From JBKEDF01 sp047975325 (GTDB taxonomy: Bacteria > Pseudomonadota > Alphaproteobacteria > Rhodobacterales > Rhodobacteraceae): 64,000 nucleotides of DNA. The notes beneath the pieces are model-generated. The model saw only the letters and a list, made by a program, of their open reading frames with translations, had not been told where the DNA came from and did not search any database. The stretch is taken from contig JBKEDF010000080.1 of NCBI GenBank assembly GCA_047975325.1, positions 17,948-81,947 on the forward strand, written 5' to 3'. Both the position numbers and the translations under genes were made by a program. Below are positions 18,663-27,610 of this stretch, piece by piece. Positions within the stretch are counted from its first letter, which is position 1; the number at the start of each line of letters is the position of its first letter.

Positions 18663-19400
18663 TCAGAACACAGCCCAGATCAGGCGGAGGGACAGGAACA
18701 GCAGCGTCCAGAGTACCAGTTTGTAAAACAATGCTTCGGGCATCACCTTGACCAGCCATACGCCCAGAAAAACCGATAGCGCGGCCGGGGCCATCAGCCA
18801 GACGGCAATGGGCAGGCTATCCCGATTCAGCATGCCGACCGACCAATAGGCGGGAAGCTTGGCGGCGTTGACCCAGGTGAAAAGGATGGTGGAGGTTCCG
18901 GCGAAAACCTCCTTCGGGAGCCGCAAAGGCACGGCATAGATCTGATAGGGCGGGCCGCCGGCATGGCTGACGAAACTGGTGAAACCCGTGGCGACGCCCC
19001 AGAACATCCCGGGGCCTGTCCGGGCTGTGCGCGCGCCGCCTGTCGCCCCCATCCCCAAAAGCCTGCTGGCAGCGAATGCTGCACCCATCACACCGATCAT
19101 TGCGCCGACAAGGGTTTCGGAAACCCAGGCGGCCGTGGCCCATCCCAGGATGATCCCGATTGTCGCTGCCGGGGCCATGATCTTCAGGATCCGCATGTCG
19201 AATGCCTTGCGATAGGCCCAAAGGCCGAACCAGTCCGAGACGATATAGATGGGAAGAAGCAACCCTGCCGCCTGCAGGGGTGGCATTGCGACGCTCAGGA
19301 TCGGCACGGATGTCATGGCAACGACAGGCAATCCCCCCTTGCCCATGCCGACCATGACGGAGGCCAGGACGGCCAGTGCCCAGAACTGAATATCACCCAT
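18663..19400 (-). CDS. TauE/SafE family permease (sulfite/sulfonate exporter type)
   Basis: Inner-membrane protein of 245 residues with about eight hydrophobic helices. The two TauE-type repeats are marked by VGMGKGGLPVVAMTSVPILS near the N-terminus and FTSFVSHAGGPPYQIYAVPL in the middle. The family includes sulfite, sulfoacetate and other small organic anion exporters; the substrate here is unknown. It lies 256 bases upstream of sucC on the same strand and is divergent from mdh, with 168 bases between the starts. Confidence 0.85.
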   Translation of the reverse strand: MGDIQFWALAVLASVMVGMGKGGLPVVAMTSVPILSVAMPPLQAAGLLLPIYIVSDWFGLWAYRKAFDMRILKIMAPAATIGIILGWATAAWVSETLVGAMIGVMGAAFAASRLLGMGATGGARTARTGPGMFWGVATGFTSFVSHAGGPPYQIYAVPLRLPKEVFAGTSTILFTWVNAAKLPAYWSVGMLNRDSLPIAVWLMAPAALSVFLGVWLVKVMPEALFYKLVLWTLLFLSLRLIWAVF

Positions 19401-19568
19401 GCCACGGTTCCCGATTCTTCTCCGAAGCAGTAGCCCGGATCCCCGTCAGGGACCAGTGCACCGGGCACGGCAGGCTTGCACAACGAACCGCAAACGACTA
19501 CGCAACGCAACGGAACAGGGGAATCCTGCCCTGTTTACACAGGATCCAACGACCCGGAGACAGAACGC

Positions 19569-20531
19569 ATGGCTCGACCGAAGATTGCACTGATCGGCGC
19601 GGGGCAGATTGGCGGAACACTCGCCCATCTCGCCGCGATCAAGGAACTGGGGGATGTCGTCCTCTTTGACATTGCCGAAGGCACGCCGCAGGGCAAGGCG
19701 CTGGACCTTGCGCAATGCGGCCCGGTTCAGGGTTTTGATGCGGTCCTCAAGGGCGCCAACAGCTATGAGGATATTGCGGGTGCGGATGTCTGCATCGTGA
19801 CGGCGGGCGTGCCGCGCAAGCCGGGCATGAGCCGGGACGATCTGCTGGGCATCAACCTGAAGGTCATGAAATCGGTGGGCGAAGGCATCAAGGCCCATGC
19901 GCCGAATGCCTTCGTGATCTGCATCACCAACCCGCTGGATGCGATGGTCTGGGCGCTGCGGGAATTTTCCGGCCTGCCGCATGAGAAAGTCGTTGGCATG
20001 GCGGGCGTTCTGGACAGCGCGCGTTTCCGGCATTTCCTGTCGCTGGAATTTGACGTCTCGATGCGTGATGTGACGGCTTTCGTGCTGGGCGGGCATGGCG
20101 ATACAATGGTGCCGCTGACGCGCTATTCCACGGTCGGTGGCATCCCGCTTCCGGATCTGGTGGAGATGGGCTGGACCACCCAGGAAAAGCTTGATGCCAT
20201 CGTACAGCGCACCCGCGATGGCGGGGCGGAAATCGTGGGCCTTTTGAAAACCGGTTCGGCCTATTATGCGCCCGCCACATCGGCGATTGAGATGGCGGAA
20301 GCCTATCTCAAGGACCAGAAACGCCTGCTGCCCTGTGCGGCCTGGGTGGATGGCGCGCTGGGGCTGAAAGGCATGTATGTCGGTGTGCCGACCGTAATCG
20401 GTGCCAAGGGGATTGAACGGGTTGTGGATATCAAGCTCGATACCGCCGAACAGGCCATGTTCGACAAATCCGTGGAGGCCGTGAAGGGCCTTGTCGAGGC
20501 CTGCAAGGGGATCGATCCCGCGCTGGCCTGA
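19569..20531 (+). CDS. mdh: Malate dehydrogenase
   Basis: NAD-dependent malate dehydrogenase of the LDH-like alphaproteobacterial type, 320 residues. ATG 19569 gives MARPKIALIGAGQIGGTLAH, with the Rossmann GAGQIGG motif; GGAGA lies about 9 bases upstream. The substrate-binding Arg pair is in TAGVPRKPGMSRDDLLG, and the catalytic His is in VLGGHGDTMVPLTRYSTV. It is transcribed away from the suc operon and followed by a terminator. Confidence 0.95.
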   Translation: MARPKIALIGAGQIGGTLAHLAAIKELGDVVLFDIAEGTPQGKALDLAQCGPVQGFDAVLKGANSYEDIAGADVCIVTAGVPRKPGMSRDDLLGINLKVMKSVGEGIKAHAPNAFVICITNPLDAMVWALREFSGLPHEKVVGMAGVLDSARFRHFLSLEFDVSMRDVTAFVLGGHGDTMVPLTRYSTVGGIPLPDLVEMGWTTQEKLDAIVQRTRDGGAEIVGLLKTGSAYYAPATSAIEMAEAYLKDQKRLLPCAAWVDGALGLKGMYVGVPTVIGAKGIERVVDIKLDTAEQAMFDKSVEAVKGLVEACKGIDPALA

Positions 20532-20554
20532 GCCCGTGCCAGATGATCAGGGGG

Positions 20555-20583
20555 AGGGGCGTGCCATAGGGCACGCCCCTTTT
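20555..20583 (+). terminator. Rho-independent terminator after mdh
   Basis: The perfect 10-base stem GGGGCGTGCC / GGCACGCCCC with loop ATAG is followed by TTTT. It begins 24 bases after the mdh stop. Confidence 0.85.
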
Positions 20584-20644
20584 CCTGTGGAAAAGACCAG
20601 CAACAGGGTCGCATTGAGGCCCGTTTCATCAGACTGACCCGCAT

Positions 20645-21352
20645 ATGGGCGCAAACGTGCTTTCCCCCCTCTATCTTCAACCCGGTTTCTATGGGGATGC
20701 GCTTGCGAAGGGGCGGCATCGTGCCATCATTGGCGGACGCTGGGATGAAACCGGGATCATCCAGATGAACCTTCTTCAGCGGGAAGGGCTGCGGCCGAAA
20801 CACCGGCTGCTGGATATCGGATGCGGGCCGCTCAGGACGGGGTGTCGGCTGGTTCATTTTCTCAATCCGCAGCATTATTGGGGCACCGATCTTTCACGGG
20901 ATCTGATGCTGCGGGGTTATCGTGAAGAGCTGACGGAATCCGGTCGCGCCCGTTTGCCCCGGGAACAGCTGGTCAAGGACGGTGATTTTGCCTTTCCCGG
21001 GGTTCCGGATATATTCGACTACCTTTTCTGCTTTGCCCTTTTCACGCATTTTCCACTGGATTTTCTGGAAAGGGGTTTGGCAGGAATTACCCGGCATTTC
21101 CGCTGTTTCGACAAGCTTTTGTTCACGATCTTTCTTGCCCCGGAGGATGGATTTTCGCGGCCCTGTCGTCAAAATGACGGCGTGGTCACCCATCCTGATC
21201 GTCCACCATGGCATTTCCGCGAGGCCGATATTCATGATGCCGCCGCGATGGCCGGGCTCAAGGTGATGCGGCGCGACATACGCCTGCCGAGGGGGCAGGT
21301 CCTATTCGGGGCGCAGGGGCCGGGGCGGCAGGGAAACCTGCCTGGGCCCTGA
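20645..21352 (+). CDS. Class I SAM-dependent methyltransferase-like protein
   Basis: A 235-residue protein with a Rossmann methyltransferase motif I, LLDIGCGPLRTGCRL (about residues 59-73), and an acidic strand-2 end at HYWGTDLSRDLM. The post-motif DIFDYLFCFALFTHFP resembles motif IV and the region after it in small-molecule methyltransferases. The substrate is unknown. It is monocistronic between the mdh terminator and a convergent aldolase gene ending 33 bases away. Confidence 0.7.
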   Translation: MGANVLSPLYLQPGFYGDALAKGRHRAIIGGRWDETGIIQMNLLQREGLRPKHRLLDIGCGPLRTGCRLVHFLNPQHYWGTDLSRDLMLRGYREELTESGRARLPREQLVKDGDFAFPGVPDIFDYLFCFALFTHFPLDFLERGLAGITRHFRCFDKLLFTIFLAPEDGFSRPCRQNDGVVTHPDRPPWHFREADIHDAAAMAGLKVMRRDIRLPRGQVLFGAQGPGRQGNLPGP

Positions 21353-21385
21353 TGACTGGCAAAGTCGGTCTGTTTCCCGAAGGCC

Positions 21386-22297
21386 TTATTTCCCCCAGTT
21401 CAGCACCAACGGATTGAGCGGCCGCAAAAGACCAAGCAGTGCCGCGCGGGTATCGGGATGCAATGGCTGGATCGGATGGCGGCAGAAATCGGACCTGATG
21501 ACCCCGCCTTCCATCATAGCCGCCTTGGCCGAACGGAAACCGCATTGCCGGTTTTCAAAATTCACCGCCGGAAGAATACGGTTATAGGCGGCTTCGGCCT
21601 CTGCGGCGCGGCCTGCATGCCAATGGGTCAGGACCGGTTTGATCTGATCGGAAATCATTGCCGATGTCATCGAACCCGTTGCGCCGGCCTGAAGGTCAGC
21701 CATGAGCGTGATTGCTTCCTCCCCGTCGAAGGGGCCTTCGATGGTATCCCCGCCCTCGGCGATCAGTGCGCGCAGCTTGGCGGCCGCCTGTGGTACCTCG
21801 ATCTTGAAAAGCTTCACCATCTCGATTTCCCGCGCCATCCTGACCAGAAGCGGCACGGGCAGATCGACCCCGGAAAGGGGGGCGTCCTGGATCATGATCG
21901 GGATGCCGACATCACCTACAGCCTGAAACTGTTCATAGGTCTGCTGGGCATTTCCCTTGAGGAGCGCGCCATGATAGGGAGGCATCATCATGACCATTGC
22001 AGCACCAAGATCCCGCGCCAGACGCGCGCGATCCACCACGATGGGGGTTGCGAAATGGCTGATGGTCACGATGACCGGCACCCGGCCTGCAACATGTTCA
22101 AGGCAGAGCCGTGTCAGCGTTTCGCGTTCCGCATCGGAAATCAGGAATTGTTCGGAGAAATTTGCAAGGATGCAGATCCCGTCCACGCCCTGATCGACCA
22201 TCAGATCAAGCACCCTGCGCATGCCCGGCAGATCGAGCGTGCCATCCTCATTGAAGGGCGTGGGGGCGACGGGCCAGATGCCGGAATAGCGTGCCAT
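21386..22297 (-). CDS. DapA/DHDPS-family aldolase or lyase
   Basis: TIM-barrel class I aldolase family protein of 303 residues, starting MARYSGIWPVAPTPFNEDG at ATG 22297; the frame is open much further upstream but overlaps the divergent gene. GIWPVAPTPF is the family N-terminus. The Schiff-base Lys is probably the K of VKLFKIEVPQ, where DHDPS has K-x-E. The canonical Tyr is not evident, and the text is not typical of true DapA, so a sugar-acid or hydroxy-acid aldolase or dehydratase is more likely than lysine synthesis. It is divergent from an alpha-hydroxy-acid dehydrogenase and may share its regulator. Confidence 0.8.
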   Translation of the reverse strand: MARYSGIWPVAPTPFNEDGTLDLPGMRRVLDLMVDQGVDGICILANFSEQFLISDAERETLTRLCLEHVAGRVPVIVTISHFATPIVVDRARLARDLGAAMVMMMPPYHGALLKGNAQQTYEQFQAVGDVGIPIMIQDAPLSGVDLPVPLLVRMAREIEMVKLFKIEVPQAAAKLRALIAEGGDTIEGPFDGEEAITLMADLQAGATGSMTSAMISDQIKPVLTHWHAGRAAEAEAAYNRILPAVNFENRQCGFRSAKAAMMEGGVIRSDFCRHPIQPLHPDTRAALLGLLRPLNPLVLNWGK

Positions 22298-22357
22298 GGG
22301 ATGTTCCTTGAACAGTTGATTCCTTGTTATCTGTCGTTTCTTACCAGTTTGTCCGGG

Positions 22358-22454
22358 TTTTGGTATACCGGTTTTACCAGCTTGCCGCTCCATGCCCGCG
22401 ATCTGCATGGAAGCTTGCAGCAATTCGGGTGCGTTGGTAATCCGGGTTGACCAA
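22358..22454. promoter_or_regulatory. GntR-like inverted repeats between the aldolase and hydroxy-acid dehydrogenase genes
   Basis: The 192-base divergent gap contains TTGGTATACCGG, with perfect core GGTATACC at 22362-22369. It also has TTGGT...ACCAA at 22434-22454 and further TACCAG half-sites. Such TGGT/ACCA palindromes are typical of FadR-subfamily GntR repressors. No GntR gene is next to it in the window. Confidence 0.4.
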
Positions 22455-22489
22455 TCCCGCGCCGCTGTGCCCGCATAAGGAACTTCGCA

Positions 22490-23653
22490 ATGCCCGTCAT
22501 CACCAATATCGACGACCTCAAGCGCATCTATCGGCGCCGGGTGCCGAAAATGTTCTACGATTATGCGGAAAGCGGCAGCTATAGCGAACAGACCTTTCGC
22601 GAAAATACCAGTGATTTCGAACAGATCCGGCTGCGCCAGCGTGTGGCGGTCGATATGTCCAACCGGACGACCAAGACCACGATGATTGGTGAGGATGTGG
22701 CGATGCCGGTCGGGCTCGCCCCAGTGGGTCTGACGGGGATGCAATCGGCGGATGGGGAAATCAAGGCGGCACGCGCGGCGGAGAAATTCGGGGTGCCCTT
22801 TACCCTTTCGACCATGTCGATCTGTTCGATCGAGGATGTGGCCGAACATACGACCCGGCCTTTCTGGTTTCAGGTCTATACGCTGAAGGATGAGGATTTC
22901 ATGCGCCGGCTTTTTGACCGCGCGCGTGCGGCGAATTGTTCGGCCATCGTGGTGACGGTGGATCTGCAGCTTTTGGGGCAACGGCACAAGGATTTGAAGA
23001 ACGGCCTTTCCGCGCCACCGAAATTTACCGTGAAATCCATTGCCAACCTGGCTACCAAGATTGGCTGGGGATTGGAAATGCTGGGTACGAAGCGGCGGTT
23101 CTTCGGCAATATCGTGGGCCATGCGAAGGGTGTGACCGATCCGTCGAGCCTTTCAACCTGGACGGCGGAGGCATTCGACCTCACGCTGGATTGGGCGCGT
23201 ATCGCAAAATTCAAGGAGATGTGGGGCGGCAAGATGATCGTCAAGGGTATTCTCGACCCCGATGATGCCAAGGCTGCATTGTCGGTCGGGGCGGATGCGA
23301 TCGTGGTCTCCAATCATGGCGGACGGCAGCTTGACGGTGCGCTTTCCGCAATCCGCGCCCTGCCGGGGATCGTGGACGCTGTGGGTGACAAGATCGAGAT
23401 CCATATGGATAGCGGGATTCGATCTGGTCAGGACGTGCTCAAGGCCCTGGCGCTGGGGGCAAAGGCGACCTATATCGGACGGTCCTTCGTCTATGGTCTG
23501 GGTGCGATGGGGGAAGAAGGGGTGACCAGGGCGCTGGAGGTGATTGGCAAGGAGCTTGATGTTTCCATGGCCCTTTGCGGGGAGCGCGATGTTCGCAATG
23601 TTGGCCGCCATAACCTTTTGGTCCCAAAGGGGTTTGAAGGCGACTGGGGCTGA
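22490..23653 (+). CDS. FMN-dependent alpha-hydroxy-acid dehydrogenase (L-lactate dehydrogenase LldD type)
   Basis: A 387-residue flavoprotein of the LldD/glycolate-oxidase family that oxidises L-2-hydroxy acids to 2-oxo acids. The active-site His-Gly-Gly-Arg motif is SNHGGRQLDGA, with the FMN phosphate region DSGIRSGQDVLKALALGA and GRSFVYGLGAMGEEGV. The N-terminal YYDYAESGSYSEQTFREN-like segment is read here as FYDYAESGSYSEQTFREN. L-lactate is the commonest substrate but is not proven. It ends 22 bases before a convergent serine hydrolase gene. Confidence 0.87.
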   Translation: MPVITNIDDLKRIYRRRVPKMFYDYAESGSYSEQTFRENTSDFEQIRLRQRVAVDMSNRTTKTTMIGEDVAMPVGLAPVGLTGMQSADGEIKAARAAEKFGVPFTLSTMSICSIEDVAEHTTRPFWFQVYTLKDEDFMRRLFDRARAANCSAIVVTVDLQLLGQRHKDLKNGLSAPPKFTVKSIANLATKIGWGLEMLGTKRRFFGNIVGHAKGVTDPSSLSTWTAEAFDLTLDWARIAKFKEMWGGKMIVKGILDPDDAKAALSVGADAIVVSNHGGRQLDGALSAIRALPGIVDAVGDKIEIHMDSGIRSGQDVLKALALGAKATYIGRSFVYGLGAMGEEGVTRALEVIGKELDVSMALCGERDVRNVGRHNLLVPKGFEGDWG

Positions 23654-23675
23654 ACTGACCATCCGAAGATAAAAT

Positions 23676-24827
23676 TCAGCGAAACGAGGCGGAGATTTGC
23701 CGGAAAAAGCCGAGGTAATCGGCAAAGGCTTCCTGCGTGGCGAAATCAAGATCGGCAGAATTTATCGTGATCACGAGATTCCCGGGCCGGTCGATATAGA
23801 TGAATTGCCCATATATCCCCCGGGCAAAAAATACCCCATCCGGCGCATTGGGGGGGATCCACCATTGATACCCGTATCCCGGCGCCCCGGGCGGGGTATT
23901 GGCCTGCGGGCGGGTGGACATGCGTACCCAATCCCGGGGGACGATCTGCGCGCCCCGCAAGGCGCCATCATTGGCAAAGAGCAGGCCAAACCGGGCGTAG
24001 TCCCGGGCGCGAAGGTTGAGCCCGCCCAATACGAAAGGTTCCCCGAAACCATCCGTGATATAGGACGGGGCGGCTTCGAGGCCCAGCGGTGCCAGCAATT
24101 TTTCCGACATCAATCCGGCAATGTCACGTCCCGTCGCACCGCGCAAAACCATGCCCAGAACATGCGTATCGATGGAGACATAGGCCCATTGGGTGCCGGC
24201 TGGCCGGTCGCGTTGCCTTAGCTCTGCCGCGAAGCCATCCATCGATTTACCTATGGCAAGAGATCTCCCCATACGATTGATATCGCTGTTGTAATCCAGA
24301 TATCCCTCATCGAATTGGATGCCGGAACTCATTGTCAGAACATCGCGGATTGCCACATTGTCATAGGCCCCTCCGACAAGCTGCGGGGCATAGAGCGTGA
24401 CCGGATCGTCGATGGAACGGATCGTGCCTTCGGCCAGAACAATGCCAAAAAGCGCGGATAGGAAACTCTTGGCCACAGACCAGGAAATACGCCTGTCTTC
24501 GGCTGTCGTACCCTGCAGGTAATGTTCTTTCGCAATCGCGCCGTCCTTCAGGACGACCAATGCCGTCACGGAGCGCCGTTTCAGAAATTCCTCCATCCCC
24601 GAAACCTCTGCCAGCGGCGGGCCCTGGGGGAGGGGCAGCGGATTGTTTCCAACAGGCAGATCCACGGTTGAAAAGGACCGGTCCATTGCACTGAAATTGG
24701 CCACGATCCTGTCGGGTTCAAACAATGTCAGGACAGAAAGCAGCCGTACGATTTCGGTCCGTTTCCACAGGCCCAGTAACAGGACGATAACGGCCAGAAA
24801 AAGCAGGATATTCCGGATACGATACAT
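23676..24827 (-). CDS. Membrane-anchored serine hydrolase of the class C beta-lactamase fold
   Basis: A 383-residue protein from ATG 24827, MYRIRNILLFLAVIVLLLGL, whose first 20 residues form an uncleaved signal anchor, so the catalytic domain should be periplasmic. The SxxK nucleophile is SWSVAKSF. A Tyr motif, YVSIDTHVLGMVLRGATG, resembles the 6-aminohexanoate-dimer hydrolase (NylB) group. The third motif is not obvious by eye. The substrate is unknown; a role as a true beta-lactamase is unlikely. Confidence 0.8.
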   Translation of the reverse strand: MYRIRNILLFLAVIVLLLGLWKRTEIVRLLSVLTLFEPDRIVANFSAMDRSFSTVDLPVGNNPLPLPQGPPLAEVSGMEEFLKRRSVTALVVLKDGAIAKEHYLQGTTAEDRRISWSVAKSFLSALFGIVLAEGTIRSIDDPVTLYAPQLVGGAYDNVAIRDVLTMSSGIQFDEGYLDYNSDINRMGRSLAIGKSMDGFAAELRQRDRPAGTQWAYVSIDTHVLGMVLRGATGRDIAGLMSEKLLAPLGLEAAPSYITDGFGEPFVLGGLNLRARDYARFGLLFANDGALRGAQIVPRDWVRMSTRPQANTPPGAPGYGYQWWIPPNAPDGVFFARGIYGQFIYIDRPGNLVITINSADLDFATQEAFADYLGFFRQISASFR

Positions 24828-24965
24828 GGTTACAATATGATTTGGCTGCAGGAAATGGCAACGTGAACAGGCAAGCACGCCTTTGGCGTTGCCGCAAGTC
24901 CAAAAGATGCCTGCGACATTACAAGGATTGCCTGTTTTTGATTGGCAAATTCCGGTGGCCGAGGG

Positions 24966-25652
24966 TCAGGGGCGGAACTTGTCTACCAATCGTTGCAGGG
25001 GGCTGCGTGTATCGGGTGCGGTCTTTTCGGGGCGTGATACAGGTTTGGCGGGGCTTTCGGCCTTCGCTTGCGGCTTGTTTCGTTGCGGCGTCATGCGCAG
25101 GGCCACGGCATTGGTGAAGCGTGGTCCATCCCCCGCCGCCAGTGCCTCCGCCCCGTCAGAGATCCCGTCAAGCAGTTTGTCGAGCCATTCGGCATCCGCC
25201 TTTGCGAAATCATGCAGCACATATGCGGCGACGGCATCCTTGTGCCCCGGATGGCCGATGCCGAGCCGCACCCGCGCGTAATCCGGCCCGATATGGGCGT
25301 GGATCGAACGTAACCCGTTATGACCTGCATGCCCGCCCCCCTGTTTCAGTCGCAGCTTGCCGGGAGCCAGATCCAGTTCATCGTGCAGCACGATCACCTC
25401 GGCGGGGCCGATCTTGTGCCAGTCCATCGCCGCGCGAACAGCATCGCCAGACCGGTTCATGAAAGTTTCGGGTTTCAGAAGCACGATGCGTTCCGTGCCC
25501 AGGCGTCCTTCGGCCACGCGCCCCTTGAAGCCCGATTTCCAGGGACCAAAGGCGTGATCCGCCGCGATCCTGTCTACCGCCATGAAACCAATATTATGCC
25601 GGTTTCCCGCATATTTTGAGCCCGGATTCCCAAGCCCCACGATCAGTTTCAT
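24966..25652 (-). CDS. pth: Peptidyl-tRNA hydrolase
   Basis: Pth releases tRNA from peptidyl-tRNA that drops off ribosomes. MKLIVGLGNPGSKYAGNRHN contains the catalytic His and tRNA-binding Asn. FMNRSGDAV, VLHDELDLAPGKLRLKQGG and GHNGLRSIHAHIG are conserved. The 228 residues include a basic Pro/Lys-rich tail of about 40 residues beyond the enzyme core. It follows rplY on the same strand, a frequent bacterial pairing. Confidence 0.95.
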   Translation of the reverse strand: MKLIVGLGNPGSKYAGNRHNIGFMAVDRIAADHAFGPWKSGFKGRVAEGRLGTERIVLLKPETFMNRSGDAVRAAMDWHKIGPAEVIVLHDELDLAPGKLRLKQGGGHAGHNGLRSIHAHIGPDYARVRLGIGHPGHKDAVAAYVLHDFAKADAEWLDKLLDGISDGAEALAAGDGPRFTNAVALRMTPQRNKPQAKAESPAKPVSRPEKTAPDTRSPLQRLVDKFRP

Positions 25653-25688
25653 CCTATGGCACTTTCAAGAATTGACCATCTGTCATGC

Positions 25689-25718
25689 AAAACGCGGAGG
25701 CAATTGGCCCCCGCGTTT
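25689..25718 (-). terminator. Probable terminator between rplY and pth
   Basis: AACGCGG and CCGCGTT form a stem strengthened by inner G/C pairs; on the minus strand it ends in TTTT. It lies in the 89-base gap after rplY. Some transcripts may read through into pth. Confidence 0.5.
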
Positions 25719-25741
25719 CATGGATCGAAGCCGAGGGTGGA

Positions 25742-26383
25742 TTATTCCTCCTCGCTGCTCTCCTCTGTTTCGGTTTCCTCTGCCGCTGCCTCTTCGTTAT
25801 CGGAAGAACGCAGGCCGGACGGGGCCGAGATATTGGCAACAACGAAATCGCGGGCCACGGTCGGTTTCACACCTGCGGGCAGCGGGATGTCGCTGATATG
25901 GATGACATCGCCGATCTGCAGGTCCGTCAGGTCCACCGTGATATGGTCGGGGATGTCACTTGCCGTCACTTCCAGTTCGACTTCCGGGCGCACGACGACA
26001 AGCGTACCACCGCGCTTCAGCCCCGGTGCCTTGTCATGATTGACGAAATCGACATGAATGAAGAGGTTGATGCGGCTCGTCCGGCGCAGGCGCATCAGGT
26101 CAAGATGGATCGGCAGATCCTTCACGACATCGCGCTGCACATTGCGGCAGATCACACGAACGTCTTCATGGCCCTCAACCTTCAGGTTGTAGAGCGTGGA
26201 TGGAAAACGACCTGCCCTGAGTTTCTTCAGCAGGTAGTGAAAGTTGATATTGATCGACAGCGGGTCCTTGCCGCCACCATAAACAACACCGGGAACGCTA
26301 TTCTCACGACGAGCTCTGCGGGCGGCCCCCTTGCCTGTCCCCTTGCGTTCCTCGGCGATAAGATCCGGGATCTCACCAGCCAT
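25742..26383 (-). CDS. rplY: 50S ribosomal protein L25/general stress protein Ctc
   Basis: Long L25 (Ctc type) that binds 5S rRNA. ATG 26383 gives MAGEIPDLIAEERKGTGKGA. The N-terminal L25 domain includes RENSVPGVVYGGGKDPLSI, and the C-terminal beta domain includes DIPDHITVDLTDLQIGDVIH. It ends in a strongly acidic tail rich in Glu. The length of 213 residues is normal for the Ctc form. It is divergent from mnmH with 165 bases between the starts. Confidence 0.95.
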   Translation of the reverse strand: MAGEIPDLIAEERKGTGKGAARRARRENSVPGVVYGGGKDPLSININFHYLLKKLRAGRFPSTLYNLKVEGHEDVRVICRNVQRDVVKDLPIHLDLMRLRRTSRINLFIHVDFVNHDKAPGLKRGGTLVVVRPEVELEVTASDIPDHITVDLTDLQIGDVIHISDIPLPAGVKPTVARDFVVANISAPSGLRSSDNEEAAAEETETEESSEEE

Positions 26384-26548
26384 TGATATTCTCCATATGT
26401 TGAGGTCCACCGCCCTCCAAGGGTGTGCGGCGTGACGGGGGGGCTATAGCGGGGATTTGGCCGAAGGGAAAGCGGGAAATCGGCCCTGAGGCGGAAAAGC
26501 GGGGCAAGACCGGCTTCCGCCCGCCCACACCTTGCGGTATCAGGCGCC

Positions 26549-27610
26549 ATGGCCCTGTCACTTACCTCCCTGACCCAGATCGTTGATGCGGGATATGATG
26601 ATATCATCGATGTCCGCGCCCCTGCCGAATTTGCCGAAGACCATCTGCCCGGGGCGATTAACCTACCGGTGCTGAATGACGACGAACGCGCCCGCGTCGG
26701 TACGATCTACAAACAGGACAGCCCGTTCCGGGCGCGCAAGATCGGCGGGGCGCTGGTGGCGGCCAATGCCGCGCGGCACTTGCAGGGGCCGCTTGCGGAC
26801 AAACCCGGATCCTGGCGACCACTGGTTTATTGCTGGCGTGGTGGCCAGCGTTCGGGCTCCTTCGCATCGATCCTGTCGCAGGTCGGCTGGCGGGTGGAAC
26901 TGGTTGCAGGCGGTTACAAGGCCTGGCGCGGGCTTGTTGTCGATGCCCTTTATGAAAGGCCCTTTCCCGGGCGTCTGGTGGTGCTTGACGGCAATACCGG
27001 CTCGGCCAAGACCGAGGTGCTCAACCAGCTTCCCGCATATGGGATCGCGGTGCTGGATCTGGAAGGCCACGCCCGGCATCGCGGATCCGTCTTTGGGGCG
27101 CAGGAGGGGGGGCAGCCCAGCCAGAAAGCCTTTGAAGGCGGGCTGGCATTGGCCATGGCGCGGTTGGAGGCAGGGGAAACGGTGGTGGTGGAGGCCGAAA
27201 GTTCCCGCATAGGCCGGTGCAGGTTGCCGCCGGGGCTGTGGCGGGCGATGACGGAGGCGCCGCGCATAGTGATCCGGGCACCGCTGGAGGCGCGGGCGGC
27301 CTATCTGGTGCGGGCCTATGCCGATTTGCGGGCGGATCCGGAACAATTGCAGTTGGCCATCGGCTGGCTGCGGGGGCAGCATTCGAACGAAGTCCTGGAC
27401 CGCTGGCAGGCCATGGCCAGGGCGCAGTCCTTTGCCCCCCTGGCACAGGACCTGATGGAGAGGCATTACGACCCGCGCTATGCCAAGCACCGTGCCCGTT
27501 TTGCGCGTGCGACGGATCGGGAGGTATTTGCCGAAACGTTGCAACCGGATGCGCTGAACAAGCTTGCAGAACGTGTTGCCACGGAAATCCGGGCATTCAT
27601 GCCCCGCTGA
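26549..27610 (+). CDS. mnmH: tRNA 2-selenouridine synthase
   Basis: MnmH (SelU/YbbB) replaces sulfur of 2-thiouridine in the wobble position of some tRNAs with selenium from selenophosphate. An N-terminal rhodanese domain (IIDVRAPAEFAEDHLPGAIN) carries the active Cys in YCWRGGQRSGSF. A C-terminal P-loop, LDGNTGSAKTEVLNQL, follows. The 353-residue length is normal. Its 3' end overlaps the convergent selD by 14 bases, pairing the selenium donor and user enzymes tail to tail. Confidence 0.93.
   Translation: MALSLTSLTQIVDAGYDDIIDVRAPAEFAEDHLPGAINLPVLNDDERARVGTIYKQDSPFRARKIGGALVAANAARHLQGPLADKPGSWRPLVYCWRGGQRSGSFASILSQVGWRVELVAGGYKAWRGLVVDALYERPFPGRLVVLDGNTGSAKTEVLNQLPAYGIAVLDLEGHARHRGSVFGAQEGGQPSQKAFEGGLALAMARLEAGETVVVEAESSRIGRCRLPPGLWRAMTEAPRIVIRAPLEARAAYLVRAYADLRADPEQLQLAIGWLRGQHSNEVLDRWQAMARAQSFAPLAQDLMERHYDPRYAKHRARFARATDREVFAETLQPDALNKLAERVATEIRAFMPR

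Noticed and set aside
22298..23122. Long upstream extension of the DapA-family frame
   Set aside because: It overlaps the well-supported hydroxy-acid dehydrogenase on the opposite strand and has no similarity to aldolases.
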